Shown in pieces: positions 1 through 7,649 of a stretch of DNA of 15,273 bases. Each line of letters begins with the position of its first letter. The stretch's first letter is position 1. This stretch comes from an uncultured Bacteroidales bacterium. GTDB lineage: Bacteria; Bacteroidota; Bacteroidia; Bacteroidales; UBA3663. The notes below the pieces were generated by a model that saw only the letters and a program-made list of their open reading frames with translations, was not told the origin of the DNA and made no database searches. Made by a program: the position numbers and the translations under genes. The DNA lies in NCBI GenBank assembly GCA_905236195.1, contig CAJOOX010000087.1:1-15273 (forward strand), in the 5' to 3' direction.

Positions 1-72
1 AAGTTTTGAGACAGTTCTGTAGTGGAGAGTTTTAAAGTCTTTGGTCTATAGTCCTTTTATCCTATAGTCCTT
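1..72. repeat. Non-coding end with short degenerate direct repeats
   Basis: This is the non-coding stretch downstream of rsmE. The 12-mer CTATAGTCCTTT occurs at 46-57 and again at 62-73 (the last base overlaps the rsmE stop codon), a period of 16 bp. A related AGTCTTT lies at 36-42 and AGTCTA at 75-80, so the block reads as three to four diverged copies of an AGTC(C/T)TTT unit. No hairpin with a T-run was found, so there is no clear terminator for the leftward operon. The repeat may continue beyond the window edge. Function unknown. Confidence 0.5.
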
Positions 73-783
73 TCAGTCTAAACGGAGTTCGTTGATGACG
101 TGAACCGTATGGACAGCGGCCAGAGATGCCGTCTCGGTGCGAAGACGCTCGTTGCCTAAAGACACCGGGACATAACCGTTGGCCAGTGCCAGAGAAACTT
201 CTTCGTCAGAGAAATCACCCTCAGGCCCTATCAATATGCGAACCGGAGTTGCGGGTTTGATTTCTCGGGAAAGAAGCTTGCGTTCATGGTCAGACATACA
301 ATGGGCAATGAACTTCTGTCCCTCGAAAGGCTCCGCGATATAAGTTCTGATATCCGTCATAGGGTTCAGTTCGGGCAGCTGCGCCTTGAGACTCTGTTTC
401 ATGGCCGAGACCGCGATGCGCTGGAGACGTTCAAGTTTGAGTTCCCTGCGTTCTGAAAAACGGCACAACAGGGGAGTAAACCGCTCCAATCCCATCTCGA
501 CACATTTCTCGAGCATCCATTCAATACGGTCGAGATTCTTGGTCGGCGCAACGGCCAGAGAGATCTGATAGGGACGGAACGGCAAAGTCTCGGCAGAAAG
601 AATCTCGACTTCGCAATGTTTGGGATGCGCATCCATAATACGTGCAGTATAGCGATGTCCCTGTCCATCGACAACGACAATCTCCTCCCCTGTCCGTTTA
701 CGGAGCACCCGAACGACATGACCCGACTCCTCCTCCGGAAGAATCGGGTTTGTCAGAATATCGGGAGCATAGAATATTATCAT
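73..783 (-). CDS. rsmE: RsmE, 16S rRNA m3U1498 methyltransferase
   Basis: The 236-residue product matches RsmE in length and motifs. RsmE is a SPOUT (trefoil-knot) SAM-dependent enzyme that methylates N3 of U1498 in 16S rRNA on the assembled small subunit. The N-terminal PUA-like domain has HVVRVLR at residues 22-28. The C-terminal knot carries PTKNLDRIEWMLEKCVEMG at about 80-98, the SAM-binding loop ILIGPEGDFSDEE at 183-195, and LGNERLRTETA at 209-219. The ATG start lies 3 bp after the stop of the upstream transporter gene, so this is the last gene of a three-gene minus-strand operon (DUF4301, nucleoside symporter, rsmE). No separate promoter is visible. All the motifs expected of an active enzyme are present. 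Confidence 0.95.
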   Translation of the reverse strand: MIIFYAPDILTNPILPEEESGHVVRVLRKRTGEEIVVVDGQGHRYTARIMDAHPKHCEVEILSAETLPFRPYQISLAVAPTKNLDRIEWMLEKCVEMGLERFTPLLCRFSERRELKLERLQRIAVSAMKQSLKAQLPELNPMTDIRTYIAEPFEGQKFIAHCMSDHERKLLSREIKPATPVRILIGPEGDFSDEEVSLALANGYVPVSLGNERLRTETASLAAVHTVHVINELRLD

Positions 784-786
784 TCC

Positions 787-2046
787 TTACTTGGCCGGCT
801 GATGTTTATAACGGAACAGAATCCAGAACAGAACGGCAACGACAAGGGCATAGGCTGCGAACATATACCAGGAGGCACGCCATCCTGCTTCCTGTGCCGC
901 CAGAGGCTGGGAGAAGACATTGGCGTTGATAACCGCCTGAGCAGCCAGCGAACCTATGGTTGAACCCAGGCCGTTGGTCATCATCATGAAAAGACCCTGG
1001 GCAGACGAACGCATCGACGGATTGACGGACTCATCCACAAAAAGACCGCCGGAAACATTGAAAAAGTCGAAAGCCACACCATAGACGATGCACGAGAGGA
1101 TAAAGAGCCATACACCCGAGCCGGGATCACCCAACCCGAAGAATCCGAAGCGGAACACCCAGGCGAACATCGCGATGAGCATTACAACCTTAATACCATA
1201 CCTTTTTAAAAAGAAGGGAATCAGGAGGATGCACAAGGCTTCGGAAATCTGGGAAAGGGAAATCAGCAGGTTGGAATGCTTCACAAAGAACAGACCCTCA
1301 TAACCCGGGATTGCCTCAAAAGACCCGATGTAAGTATTGGCATAACCGTTTGTAATCTGAAGCGACACACCCAGGAGGAAAGAGAAAATGAAGAACAAAG
1401 CCATCCGTTTCTCTTTGAACAGAGTAAATGCTTTCAAACCTAACGACTCAACCAAAGACTTCGAACCGCCCTGACCCGTGGGGCAATGGGGCATGAAGAG
1501 CAGAGAATAGAGTGCCAGCAGAAGGCTCAGCATGCCGGAGACAATGAACTGGTCGCTCGTATTCTGGAATCCGGTGAAATCCACGAACCACATCGCGCAG
1601 ATGAATCCTATCGTACCGAAAACACGAATCGGAGGGAAGTTGGTAACGGTGTCCAGTCCCTCACTCTTCAGAGCGGTAAAGGCAACCGAGTTGGAAATGG
1701 CCAGCGTGGGCATGTAGAATGCTACGGAAACACTGTAGAGCAGGAACAGCGTGCCTCCGTTGAATGAGTCTCCGGCTGTCAGTCCGTACCATCCTGCCCA
1801 TAGCATGAAACCACCGGCAAGGATATGACACAGGGAAAGCACCTTCTGGGCTTCTATCCACCGGTCGGCAACAATACCAATCAGCGCGGGCATGAAAATA
1901 GACACAATACCCTGGATGGCATAATAGTTGCCGATGGTCTCACCCTGCCCTATCGATGCCAAATAACGGCCCATCGAGGTCAGATATGCCCCCCATACTG
2001 CGAACTGTAGAAAGTTCATCAGTATGAGGCGTAATTTCATATTCAT
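787..2046 (-). CDS. nupG: NupG-family nucleoside/H+ symporter (MFS)
   Basis: This 419-residue inner-membrane protein is hydrophobic throughout, in a pattern consistent with about 12 transmembrane helices, and belongs to the nucleoside:H+ symporter branch of the major facilitator superfamily. It opens with a typical MKLRLILMNFLQFAVWGAYL segment from residue 3. The strongest family marks are AFDFFNVSGGLFVDE at 325-339 and SAQGLFMMMTNGLG at 348-361, which closely resemble the same regions of E. coli NupG. The expected role is proton-driven uptake of nucleosides for salvage; substrate range cannot be read from sequence. Two in-frame ATGs compete, at 2046 and 2040; the later one gives the more usual MKLRL start. 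The gene lies 3 bp downstream of the DUF4301 gene and 3 bp upstream of rsmE, indicating one transcript. Confidence 0.88.
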   Translation of the reverse strand: MNMKLRLILMNFLQFAVWGAYLTSMGRYLASIGQGETIGNYYAIQGIVSIFMPALIGIVADRWIEAQKVLSLCHILAGGFMLWAGWYGLTAGDSFNGGTLFLLYSVSVAFYMPTLAISNSVAFTALKSEGLDTVTNFPPIRVFGTIGFICAMWFVDFTGFQNTSDQFIVSGMLSLLLALYSLLFMPHCPTGQGGSKSLVESLGLKAFTLFKEKRMALFFIFSFLLGVSLQITNGYANTYIGSFEAIPGYEGLFFVKHSNLLISLSQISEALCILLIPFFLKRYGIKVVMLIAMFAWVFRFGFFGLGDPGSGVWLFILSCIVYGVAFDFFNVSGGLFVDESVNPSMRSSAQGLFMMMTNGLGSTIGSLAAQAVINANVFSQPLAAQEAGWRASWYMFAAYALVVAVLFWILFRYKHQPAK

Positions 2047-2049
2047 ATT

Positions 2050-3570
2050 TTATTGGTGTTGAGGACGGAGAAGGTCATTGACGGTCTTTACCGGGTTGAA
2101 TGTCTCAACAGGGACTTCAACGAATACCGTATTCCAGTCGCTCATGGCACCGTTCCAAAGGCCGGGAAGCTCGAGAGCGCGCAGTTCGCGTCCGCTCTTG
2201 GACTTTGAGGAAATGAATCCGGTCTGGGGATCTACATGATTCAACAGATTGAAAGGCTTGCCGTTCTTGTCGCGCACAGCACAAACCAAATCTACGGGAT
2301 TGAAGTGGGTAGCACCCTTCATAATGGCCATGGATGCCGGGTTCTCGGTATCTATCTGCACACTTTCCAGAATCTGTGGCTGGAATGTACCGTCCTGGCT
2401 CTGCGCGATGTAAGGACCGCCACCGGGCTCACCTTCATTCTTCACCATACCGCAGACACGCAACGGGCGGTTCAGTTTGGTTTTAATGTAGATGGCAAGT
2501 TCGCTGTCTTCGAGCAACTTGGTATCGGGATTCTTCACGCAGAGCGATGTCTGGAGGAAATAGAGCATCTCGATAAGCTGTTCGTGGGTGTAATGACCCG
2601 ACTCGAGTTTCTGCAGATAGGAGAAAATCATCTGCTGAACAGAGACAAGTACACCTCCAAGGATCTGTTTGTACTTCACCGTGATGGGTTTCAGTTTGTC
2701 CGGAACAACGTTGTCGATGTTCTTCACATAGATCACATCGGCATCCTGTTCATTCAGGTTTTCGATGAGAGCTCCGTGACCGCCGGGACGGAAAACCAAG
2801 TCACCGTTATCATCGCGGAAAGGAGTGTTGTCGAGATTGGCGGCGAGGGTGTCTGTCGAAGATTTCTGAACAGAGAATGTAATATTGTAGCTCACTCCGT
2901 ATTTTTTCTCATACAAAGACTTTCTATTGGCAATAAGGGATTCGAAGAGAGCCTGATGTTCGGGAGAGACGGTAAAGTGGAGATTGACCTTGCCCTCACC
3001 ATTGGCAGCATAAAGTGCGCCTTCCACCAAATGTTCCTCAACTGCGGTACGCACATCTTGTGCTGCCTTATGGAAAAGGAGAAGGCCTTTGGGAAGCGCT
3101 CCGTAATTGAGGCCCTTGGCAAGAAGCAGATTCTCTACAACAGGTTTATAATTGCCTGCAGCGACAAGACTGTCGATATCTTTTCCTTCATTCTTCATGC
3201 AGACTTCATCCAATGCCTTGAAGAAGGCAAAGTTGTGGATTTCCTTGAAGAACTTCTTCTCGAAGTCGGTTGTGGGAACCGTATAGTCGGCCTCCAGAAA
3301 AGAAAACATATTTTTGAACATACGGCTGGCGGCGCCGCTGGCAGGAACGAACTTGAGAATCTGTTTGTTCGCTGCAAGATATCTGGTCCAAAGATCCTGA
3401 TAATAGGAAGCTTTGTCTTCATCGATAGCCATAATACCATAATCAAGCGAGGCTGCACTCTTAAGATTAAGATAGGGGAAACCTTTGGCAAAAGACGCCA
3501 TTTGTGACTCTGCCTTTTCTACACTGATACCCTTTTTGGCAAGTGTTTCCAAATCGTGTTTTGTAAACAT
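2050..3570 (-). CDS. DUF4301 protein, probable UDPGP-type nucleotidyltransferase
   Basis: The 506-residue protein matches the Bacteroidota-specific family DUF4301, whose function is not established. No signal peptide or membrane segment is seen, so it is probably cytoplasmic. Several stretches line up, in the right order, with the UDP-sugar pyrophosphorylase (UDPGP) family: FVPASGAASRMF at 74-85 (where that family has its LxGGxGTRM nucleotide loop), LHFTVSPEHQALFESLI at 197-213 (like its TSxxxHxxT segment), TFSVQK at 231-236 (like its FxQ element), RPGGHGALIENL at 261-272 (like PxGHGxLYxxL), YVKNIDNV at 281-288 (like the metal and sugar-binding NxDN), and FNPVKTVNDLL at 491-501 (like the FxPVKTxxDLL lysine motif). 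I infer a GT-A-fold nucleotidyltransferase; the sugar is unknown. First gene of the minus-strand operon, with a promoter just upstream. Confidence 0.8.
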   Translation of the reverse strand: MFTKHDLETLAKKGISVEKAESQMASFAKGFPYLNLKSAASLDYGIMAIDEDKASYYQDLWTRYLAANKQILKFVPASGAASRMFKNMFSFLEADYTVPTTDFEKKFFKEIHNFAFFKALDEVCMKNEGKDIDSLVAAGNYKPVVENLLLAKGLNYGALPKGLLLFHKAAQDVRTAVEEHLVEGALYAANGEGKVNLHFTVSPEHQALFESLIANRKSLYEKKYGVSYNITFSVQKSSTDTLAANLDNTPFRDDNGDLVFRPGGHGALIENLNEQDADVIYVKNIDNVVPDKLKPITVKYKQILGGVLVSVQQMIFSYLQKLESGHYTHEQLIEMLYFLQTSLCVKNPDTKLLEDSELAIYIKTKLNRPLRVCGMVKNEGEPGGGPYIAQSQDGTFQPQILESVQIDTENPASMAIMKGATHFNPVDLVCAVRDKNGKPFNLLNHVDPQTGFISSKSKSGRELRALELPGLWNGAMSDWNTVFVEVPVETFNPVKTVNDLLRPQHQ

Positions 3571-3610
3571 TTTTATTAATTTGCTTATTGGTTTATAATA
3601 AATTTTGCGT

Positions 3611-3641
3611 CAAAAGTAGCGTTTTTTTTTGAAATATCCAA
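3611..3641 (-). promoter_or_regulatory. Bacteroidota-type promoter for the DUF4301-nupG-rsmE operon
   Basis: Read on the minus strand, a TTG (3641-3639) is followed after 20 bp by TACTTTTG (3618-3611), an exact match to the TAnnTTTG -7 element used by the main Bacteroidota sigma factor. Transcription would begin near 3605, giving a leader of about 35 nt before the ATG at 3570. It is divergent from the relA promoter, with about 40 bp between the two -33 boxes. Confidence 0.65.
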
Positions 3642-3672
3642 CTTTCTTTGAAAAAAAATGACATTTTGCCCC

Positions 3673-3685
3673 CACAAAAATTGTG
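3673..3685. promoter_or_regulatory. Small palindrome overlapping the relA -33 box
   Basis: CACAA at 3673-3677 and TTGTG at 3681-3685 form a perfect 5-bp inverted repeat around AAA. The right arm contains the TTG that serves as the relA -33 element, so a protein bound here could affect relA transcription. Five-base arms are common by chance in A/T-rich DNA, so an operator role is only a suggestion. Confidence 0.25.
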
Positions 3686-3710
3686 TTTTACATGTTTTTA
3701 CTTATCTTTG
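3681..3710 (+). promoter_or_regulatory. Bacteroidota-type promoter for relA
   Basis: TTG at 3681-3683 is followed after 19 bp by TATCTTTG at 3703-3710, a perfect TAnnTTTG -7 element. Transcription would start near 3717, about 28 nt before the relA ATG at 3745. The leader is A-rich, as is usual for translation initiation in this phylum. Confidence 0.7.
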
Positions 3711-3744
3711 CAAGGTAAAAATGTGAAAAATTACCCATCAAGAT

Positions 3745-5976
3745 ATGAAAACTTTCGACTTCAATGATTGGAATGATGAAGAGCGTCTGCTCCTGTCGGA
3801 TATTGTGCGCAATATCTATCGGGAGATTAAACCCCTGTTCAAGGACTCCGAATGGAACGACGCAACAAGTCTCATTCGCAAGGGACTCGCATCCGGTGCT
3901 TACCGTCGCGACAGCCACAACCTCTCCCCCATGCTTGTCGTTCTGTATTCTGTCTGGACTATATATAATAAAATAGGTTTAAGGCAACCCTCCATTCTAA
4001 CCCTTCTTCTGTCTCCGCTACTCGAATGCGGAAACATTACACGGGACGAAGTGAAAGCCAGTTTTGGCGATGAGACAGCCCACTTGGTGGAATGTATGGC
4101 CAAGGTGAAGAATCTGTATGTACAGCACGACAGCATCAAAGACGAAAATTTCCGCAAACTGCTTTTGTCGATGGCTGAGGACTTCCGGGTCATTATCTGC
4201 CTGATTGCCGACCGTTATTCCGTGATGAAATTGCTCAATCATCACCCCGACATCGAATACCGGCATCAGGTGACGGAAGAGTGTCAGTTACTCTATACAC
4301 CCATGTCCCACAGATTGGGTCTCTACACCATCAAGAGCGAACTGGAAGATATGGCGGTCAAATATGAGCACAGGGATATCTACGACCAGATTGCAAGCGA
4401 TTTGAGCAATACGAAAGCTGAACGCGAAGCTTATATCCGGGCTTTTATCGCCCCGCTTGAGACAAGACTGAAAGAAGTGGTGGCTGTTCCCTTTTCAATC
4501 AAAGGACGCACCAAGAGCATCTCGTCCATCTGGCACAAACTGAAAGTTCAGAACACTACCCTTGACCGTATTTACGATCTGTTTGCCATCCGTATCATAA
4601 TTGATGCGCCCGACGACCGGACGAAGGAAAAAGCGTTGTGCTGGCAGGTTTATTCCCTGGTAACGGATATGTACGCACCCAATCCCAAGCGTCTGAAAGA
4701 CTGGATCGACATCCCCAAGAGCAATGGTTATGAAAGTCTGCACATCACAGTGAAAGGTCCCGAAAACCGGTGGGTAGAGGTTCAAATCAGAACCAAACGG
4801 ATGGATGAAGTCGCCGAAAAGGGTCTGGCCGCTCATTGGAAATACAAAGGAATCAAGTCGCAGGGAACGGTAGATCAGGTGATGGCGTCCATTCGCGAAA
4901 TCCTGGAACAGAATGCATCTCCCGACGAACTGATGAGACACTTCTCGATGGGGCTCTATCAGGAAGAAATCTTTGTATTCACTCCTACGGGAGACGTCCA
5001 TCGGCTGCCCAAGGGAGCCACAATTCTGGATTTTGCGTTTGCCATTCATTCTAAACTAGGAGCCACTTGCGTAGGTGCTCGTGTAGGCAATAAAAACGTC
5101 AAAATCAATTATGTCCTCCATTCGGGCGACACGGTCGAAGTCTTGACATCCAACACTCAGACACCCAAGCTGGACTGGCTCAACATTGTCGTGACTTCCA
5201 AGGCACGTATCCGCATCAAACAGACGGTCAAGGAAATTGAAAACCGCGAGGCTCTGGTAGGCCGCGAGATGCTTCATCGCCGGTTCAAAAACCGTAAAAT
5301 CGAGATTTCTGAGGCCGACGAGGCTCGTCTCATCGTCAAAATGGGATACAAAAACCAGACGGCATTTTTTCATGCCCTCTCGGTCGGAGAAATTTCAGTC
5401 GACGATGTGCTGAAAGCCTATGACGCATTACAGGCTCCGTCGCCGGAAATCGAACTGCATTCCCATAGCGCCGAAGATTTCAATCTCGAATTCGCGAATG
5501 GCGAATCACTCCGCAACAAGGGGACTGAGGATGTCCTCATCATCGACAAAGGCCTGCACGGGCTCGATTACAAACTGGCAGGCTGCTGCCATCCCATTTA
5601 CGGCGACGATGTGGTCGGGTTCGTTTCCATCACCGGCGGCATCCGGATTCACCGTTCCGACTGTGTGAACATCCGGCATCTGCAAGACCGCTATCCCTAT
5701 CGTATCGTTAAGGCGAAATGGAGCGGAAAGAGCGGATCCCAATACAGCATTACACTCCACGTGGTTGGACACGACGATATAGGAATCGTTTCCAACATCA
5801 CCTCGCTGATCAATAAAGAGAAGGACACTCTGTTGCGTTCCATCAATATCGACACACAGGACGGTCTTTTCCAAGGCCACCTGACCGTACTCGTCAATGA
5901 CGTGACTTCGCTCAAGTCCCTCATCAAAAAAATCAGCAACGTGAAAGGGGTAAAAAACGTAGAAAGAATCAACTAA
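3745..5976 (+). CDS. relA: RelA-type (p)ppGpp synthetase with degenerate hydrolase domain
   Basis: The 743-residue protein has the full long RelA/SpoT layout. Residues about 40-200 correspond to the HD hydrolase domain, but the metal-binding HDxxED is replaced by SPLLEC (90-95), the upstream HP is absent, and the later LADRLHN-type motif reads IADRYSV (154-160), so ppGpp hydrolysis is very unlikely. The synthetase domain looks intact: GRTKSISSIWHKL (254-266), YDLFAIRI (277-284), PKSNGYESLH (324-333), EVQIRTKRMDEVAEKGLAAHW (345-365). A TGS domain follows at about 408-467, then the conserved cysteine region (AGCCHP at 612-617, HRSDC at 636-640) and a C-terminal ACT domain (667-743), which regulate activity on the ribosome. 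It should make (p)ppGpp from ATP and GTP or GDP during starvation. It has its own promoter and appears monocistronic, with another promoter directly after it. Confidence 0.95.
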   Translation: MKTFDFNDWNDEERLLLSDIVRNIYREIKPLFKDSEWNDATSLIRKGLASGAYRRDSHNLSPMLVVLYSVWTIYNKIGLRQPSILTLLLSPLLECGNITRDEVKASFGDETAHLVECMAKVKNLYVQHDSIKDENFRKLLLSMAEDFRVIICLIADRYSVMKLLNHHPDIEYRHQVTEECQLLYTPMSHRLGLYTIKSELEDMAVKYEHRDIYDQIASDLSNTKAEREAYIRAFIAPLETRLKEVVAVPFSIKGRTKSISSIWHKLKVQNTTLDRIYDLFAIRIIIDAPDDRTKEKALCWQVYSLVTDMYAPNPKRLKDWIDIPKSNGYESLHITVKGPENRWVEVQIRTKRMDEVAEKGLAAHWKYKGIKSQGTVDQVMASIREILEQNASPDELMRHFSMGLYQEEIFVFTPTGDVHRLPKGATILDFAFAIHSKLGATCVGARVGNKNVKINYVLHSGDTVEVLTSNTQTPKLDWLNIVVTSKARIRIKQTVKEIENREALVGREMLHRRFKNRKIEISEADEARLIVKMGYKNQTAFFHALSVGEISVDDVLKAYDALQAPSPEIELHSHSAEDFNLEFANGESLRNKGTEDVLIIDKGLHGLDYKLAGCCHPIYGDDVVGFVSITGGIRIHRSDCVNIRHLQDRYPYRIVKAKWSGKSGSQYSITLHVVGHDDIGIVSNITSLINKEKDTLLRSINIDTQDGLFQGHLTVLVNDVTSLKSLIKKISNVKGVKNVERIN

Positions 5977-6045
5977 CGTTAAAAAATCCCAATTTATTTG
6001 GGTATGTCAAATAATATTTGTATTTTTGCAAAATTTTTTTCAGTT
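5977..6045 (+). promoter_or_regulatory. Promoter for the DUF4254-GT9-LytTR operon
   Basis: TTTG at 5997-6000 is followed after 20 bp by TATTTTTG at 6021-6028, an excellent match to the Bacteroidota promoter consensus. Transcription would start near 6035, about 10 nt before the ATG at 6046. The whole gap between relA and the next gene is only 69 bp. A CCCAA/TTGGG inverted repeat at 5988-6002 overlaps the -33 element; it has no T-run, so it is a poor terminator for relA. Confidence 0.7.
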
Positions 6046-6657
6046 ATGAGCAATACATTTTTAAACAAATGTGACAAAATCTTCACAGAGGCTATCCGAA
6101 ACTATCATGTGACTGACAATGTCGATACTCTGATTCAGAACCCCTATCCGGAGGGGACAATAGAGAACCGTCTTTACCTCAAAAACTGGATTGATACAGT
6201 CCAGTGGCATTTTGAGGACATTATCCGTGATCCCCAGATTGATCCTGTCGCTGCGCTGACGCTCAAGCGCCGCATCGACAAAAGCAATCAGGACCGGACG
6301 GATCTCGTTGAAATGATTGACTCTTACTTCCTGGAAACCTATAAGGATGTAGCTGTCCGGAAAGATGCGACCATCAATACGGAATCTCCGGCTTGGGCTA
6401 TAGACCGGCTGTCCATCCTCTACCTCAAAATCTATCACATGCAGGTCGAGGTTGACCGTACGGATTCCACTCCCGAACAGATTGCCAAATGCCGCGCCAA
6501 ACTTGACGTTCTCCTTACCCAGCGAGAAGATCTTACGACTGCCATTGCCCAGTTGCTGGACGACATTGCTGCCGGTCGGAAATACATGAAAGTCTATCGT
6601 CAGATGAAAATGTATAACGACCCGGCTCTCAATCCTGTGCTATACGCCAACAAATGA
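6046..6657 (+). CDS. DUF4254 family protein
   Basis: The product from this start is 203 residues, mostly helical by composition, with no signal peptide or membrane segment. It matches the Bacteroidota family DUF4254, of unknown function. Conserved-looking stretches are ENRLYLKNWIDTVQWHFEDI (40-59), RRIDKSNQDRTDLVEMID (75-92), SPAWAIDRLSILYLKIYHM (114-132) and KMYNDPALNPVLY (188-200). The frame is open upstream to TTG 5998 and ATG 6004, but those lie inside the promoter at 5997-6028, so transcripts from it could not include them; ATG 6046 is preferred. The stop overlaps the start of the glycosyltransferase gene by 4 nt (ATGA), implying translational coupling and a role in the same surface-glycan process. 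That role is inferred from position only. Confidence 0.85.
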   Translation: MSNTFLNKCDKIFTEAIRNYHVTDNVDTLIQNPYPEGTIENRLYLKNWIDTVQWHFEDIIRDPQIDPVAALTLKRRIDKSNQDRTDLVEMIDSYFLETYKDVAVRKDATINTESPAWAIDRLSILYLKIYHMQVEVDRTDSTPEQIAKCRAKLDVLLTQREDLTTAIAQLLDDIAAGRKYMKVYRQMKMYNDPALNPVLYANK

Positions 6658-7649
6658 AACTGCTTGCCATACGTCTCTCTGCTCTCGGCGATGTAGCCAT
6701 GACGCTTCCGGTGCTCGAAAGTCTGAAGCGTGCCAACCCCTCGTGGGATATCACTTTGCTTTCGTCCCCTGCCGCTGCTCAGATGGCTGAAACGTTGCAG
6801 CTGGGAATACATGTCAAAGCAGTGAACGTAAAGCGCGACTATGAAGGCGTTTCAGGACTGAACCGTCTCTATGGAGAACTTCGCGAGGAGCATTATGACG
6901 TGGTGGCGGACCTGCACGACGTGCTGCGGTCTCAGTATTTGAGATTCAGGTTTTTTCTGAACGGCATACCCACCGCCCGTATTCACAAAGGCAGACGCGA
7001 AAAAAAAGCGTTGGTATCGCATACAGGACTCCGGCAACTGACTTCCGGATTCGAACGATACCGGGATGTGTTCCTGCGCCTGGGCATAGCCGGATTTCCC
7101 CTGGACTACCATTGCCCGCTCTCCCATGACTACGACCCGACATTTACCGATATCGGAATCGCTCCGTTTGCCCAGCATGCGGGCAAAGTATATCCGGTCC
7201 CTCTGATGGCTGAGGTGATTAAGGGACTGTTGGCCAAGAACGAAAACATCCGCATTTTCCTTTTCGGCGGCAAGAACGAACGTGAGGAATTGGCTCAGCT
7301 CGAAATCAGCGAACGCGTGATTAACTTGGCGGGCAAAGGTTCTATTGCCGAAGATATGCTGCGCATGAAAGACCTGCGCTGCGTGATATCCATGGACAGT
7401 TTCAATATGCATCTCGCCTCTCTGATGGAAACACCGGTCATTTCTGTGTGGGGCGCCACTCACCCGTACGCCGGCTTCCTGGGCTATGGTCAAAGCGAAA
7501 TGCAGATAGTGCAGCTCAACGATCTCCCCTGCCGGCCCTGTTCAATCTACGGGAACAAGCCTTGCCGCTATAATGATTACCATTGTTTGACCGGTATCCA
7601 GCCTTCCCTAATCCTAAAGAAAGTGTATGAATGTCTGGATAGCAGATGA
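6654..7649 (+). CDS. Glycosyltransferase family 9 (heptosyltransferase-like)
   Basis: This 331-residue protein has the two-Rossmann GT-B layout of family GT9, the family of LPS core heptosyltransferases such as WaaC, WaaF and WaaQ. The N-terminal half starts with MKLLAIRLSALGDVAMTLPV (1-20), the typical acceptor-side glycine/aspartate loop. The C-terminal half has IFLFGGKNERE (201-211) and the nucleotide-sugar-binding signature SMDSFNMHLASLMETPVISV (246-265). A cysteine cluster near the end (C293, C296, C304, C311) is also seen in other GT9 proteins. It probably adds a sugar to lipopolysaccharide core or another surface glycan at the cytoplasmic side of the inner membrane; donor and acceptor are not determined. 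It overlaps the DUF4254 gene by 4 nt and the response regulator gene by 23 nt. Confidence 0.88.
   Translation: MKLLAIRLSALGDVAMTLPVLESLKRANPSWDITLLSSPAAAQMAETLQLGIHVKAVNVKRDYEGVSGLNRLYGELREEHYDVVADLHDVLRSQYLRFRFFLNGIPTARIHKGRREKKALVSHTGLRQLTSGFERYRDVFLRLGIAGFPLDYHCPLSHDYDPTFTDIGIAPFAQHAGKVYPVPLMAEVIKGLLAKNENIRIFLFGGKNEREELAQLEISERVINLAGKGSIAEDMLRMKDLRCVISMDSFNMHLASLMETPVISVWGATHPYAGFLGYGQSEMQIVQLNDLPCRPCSIYGNKPCRYNDYHCLTGIQPSLILKKVYECLDSR

Noticed and set aside
2236..3507. Long open frame of 423 codons on the plus strand
   Set aside because: It lies wholly antisense to the DUF4301 gene, which has clear family motifs, its own promoter and tight operon spacing. The antisense translation has no recognisable motif.
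5988..6002. CCCAA/TTGGG hairpin as a relA terminator
   Set aside because: The stem is only 5 bp, no T-run follows, and it overlaps the -33 box of the next promoter.
6852..7493. Open frame of 213 codons on the minus strand
   Set aside because: It is antisense to the family 9 glycosyltransferase, which has intact signature motifs.
7530..7586. Cysteine cluster (C293, C296, C304, C311) in the glycosyltransferase as a possible novel metal site
   Set aside because: Similar C-terminal cysteine sets occur in other GT9 heptosyltransferase-like proteins, so it is a family feature rather than something new.
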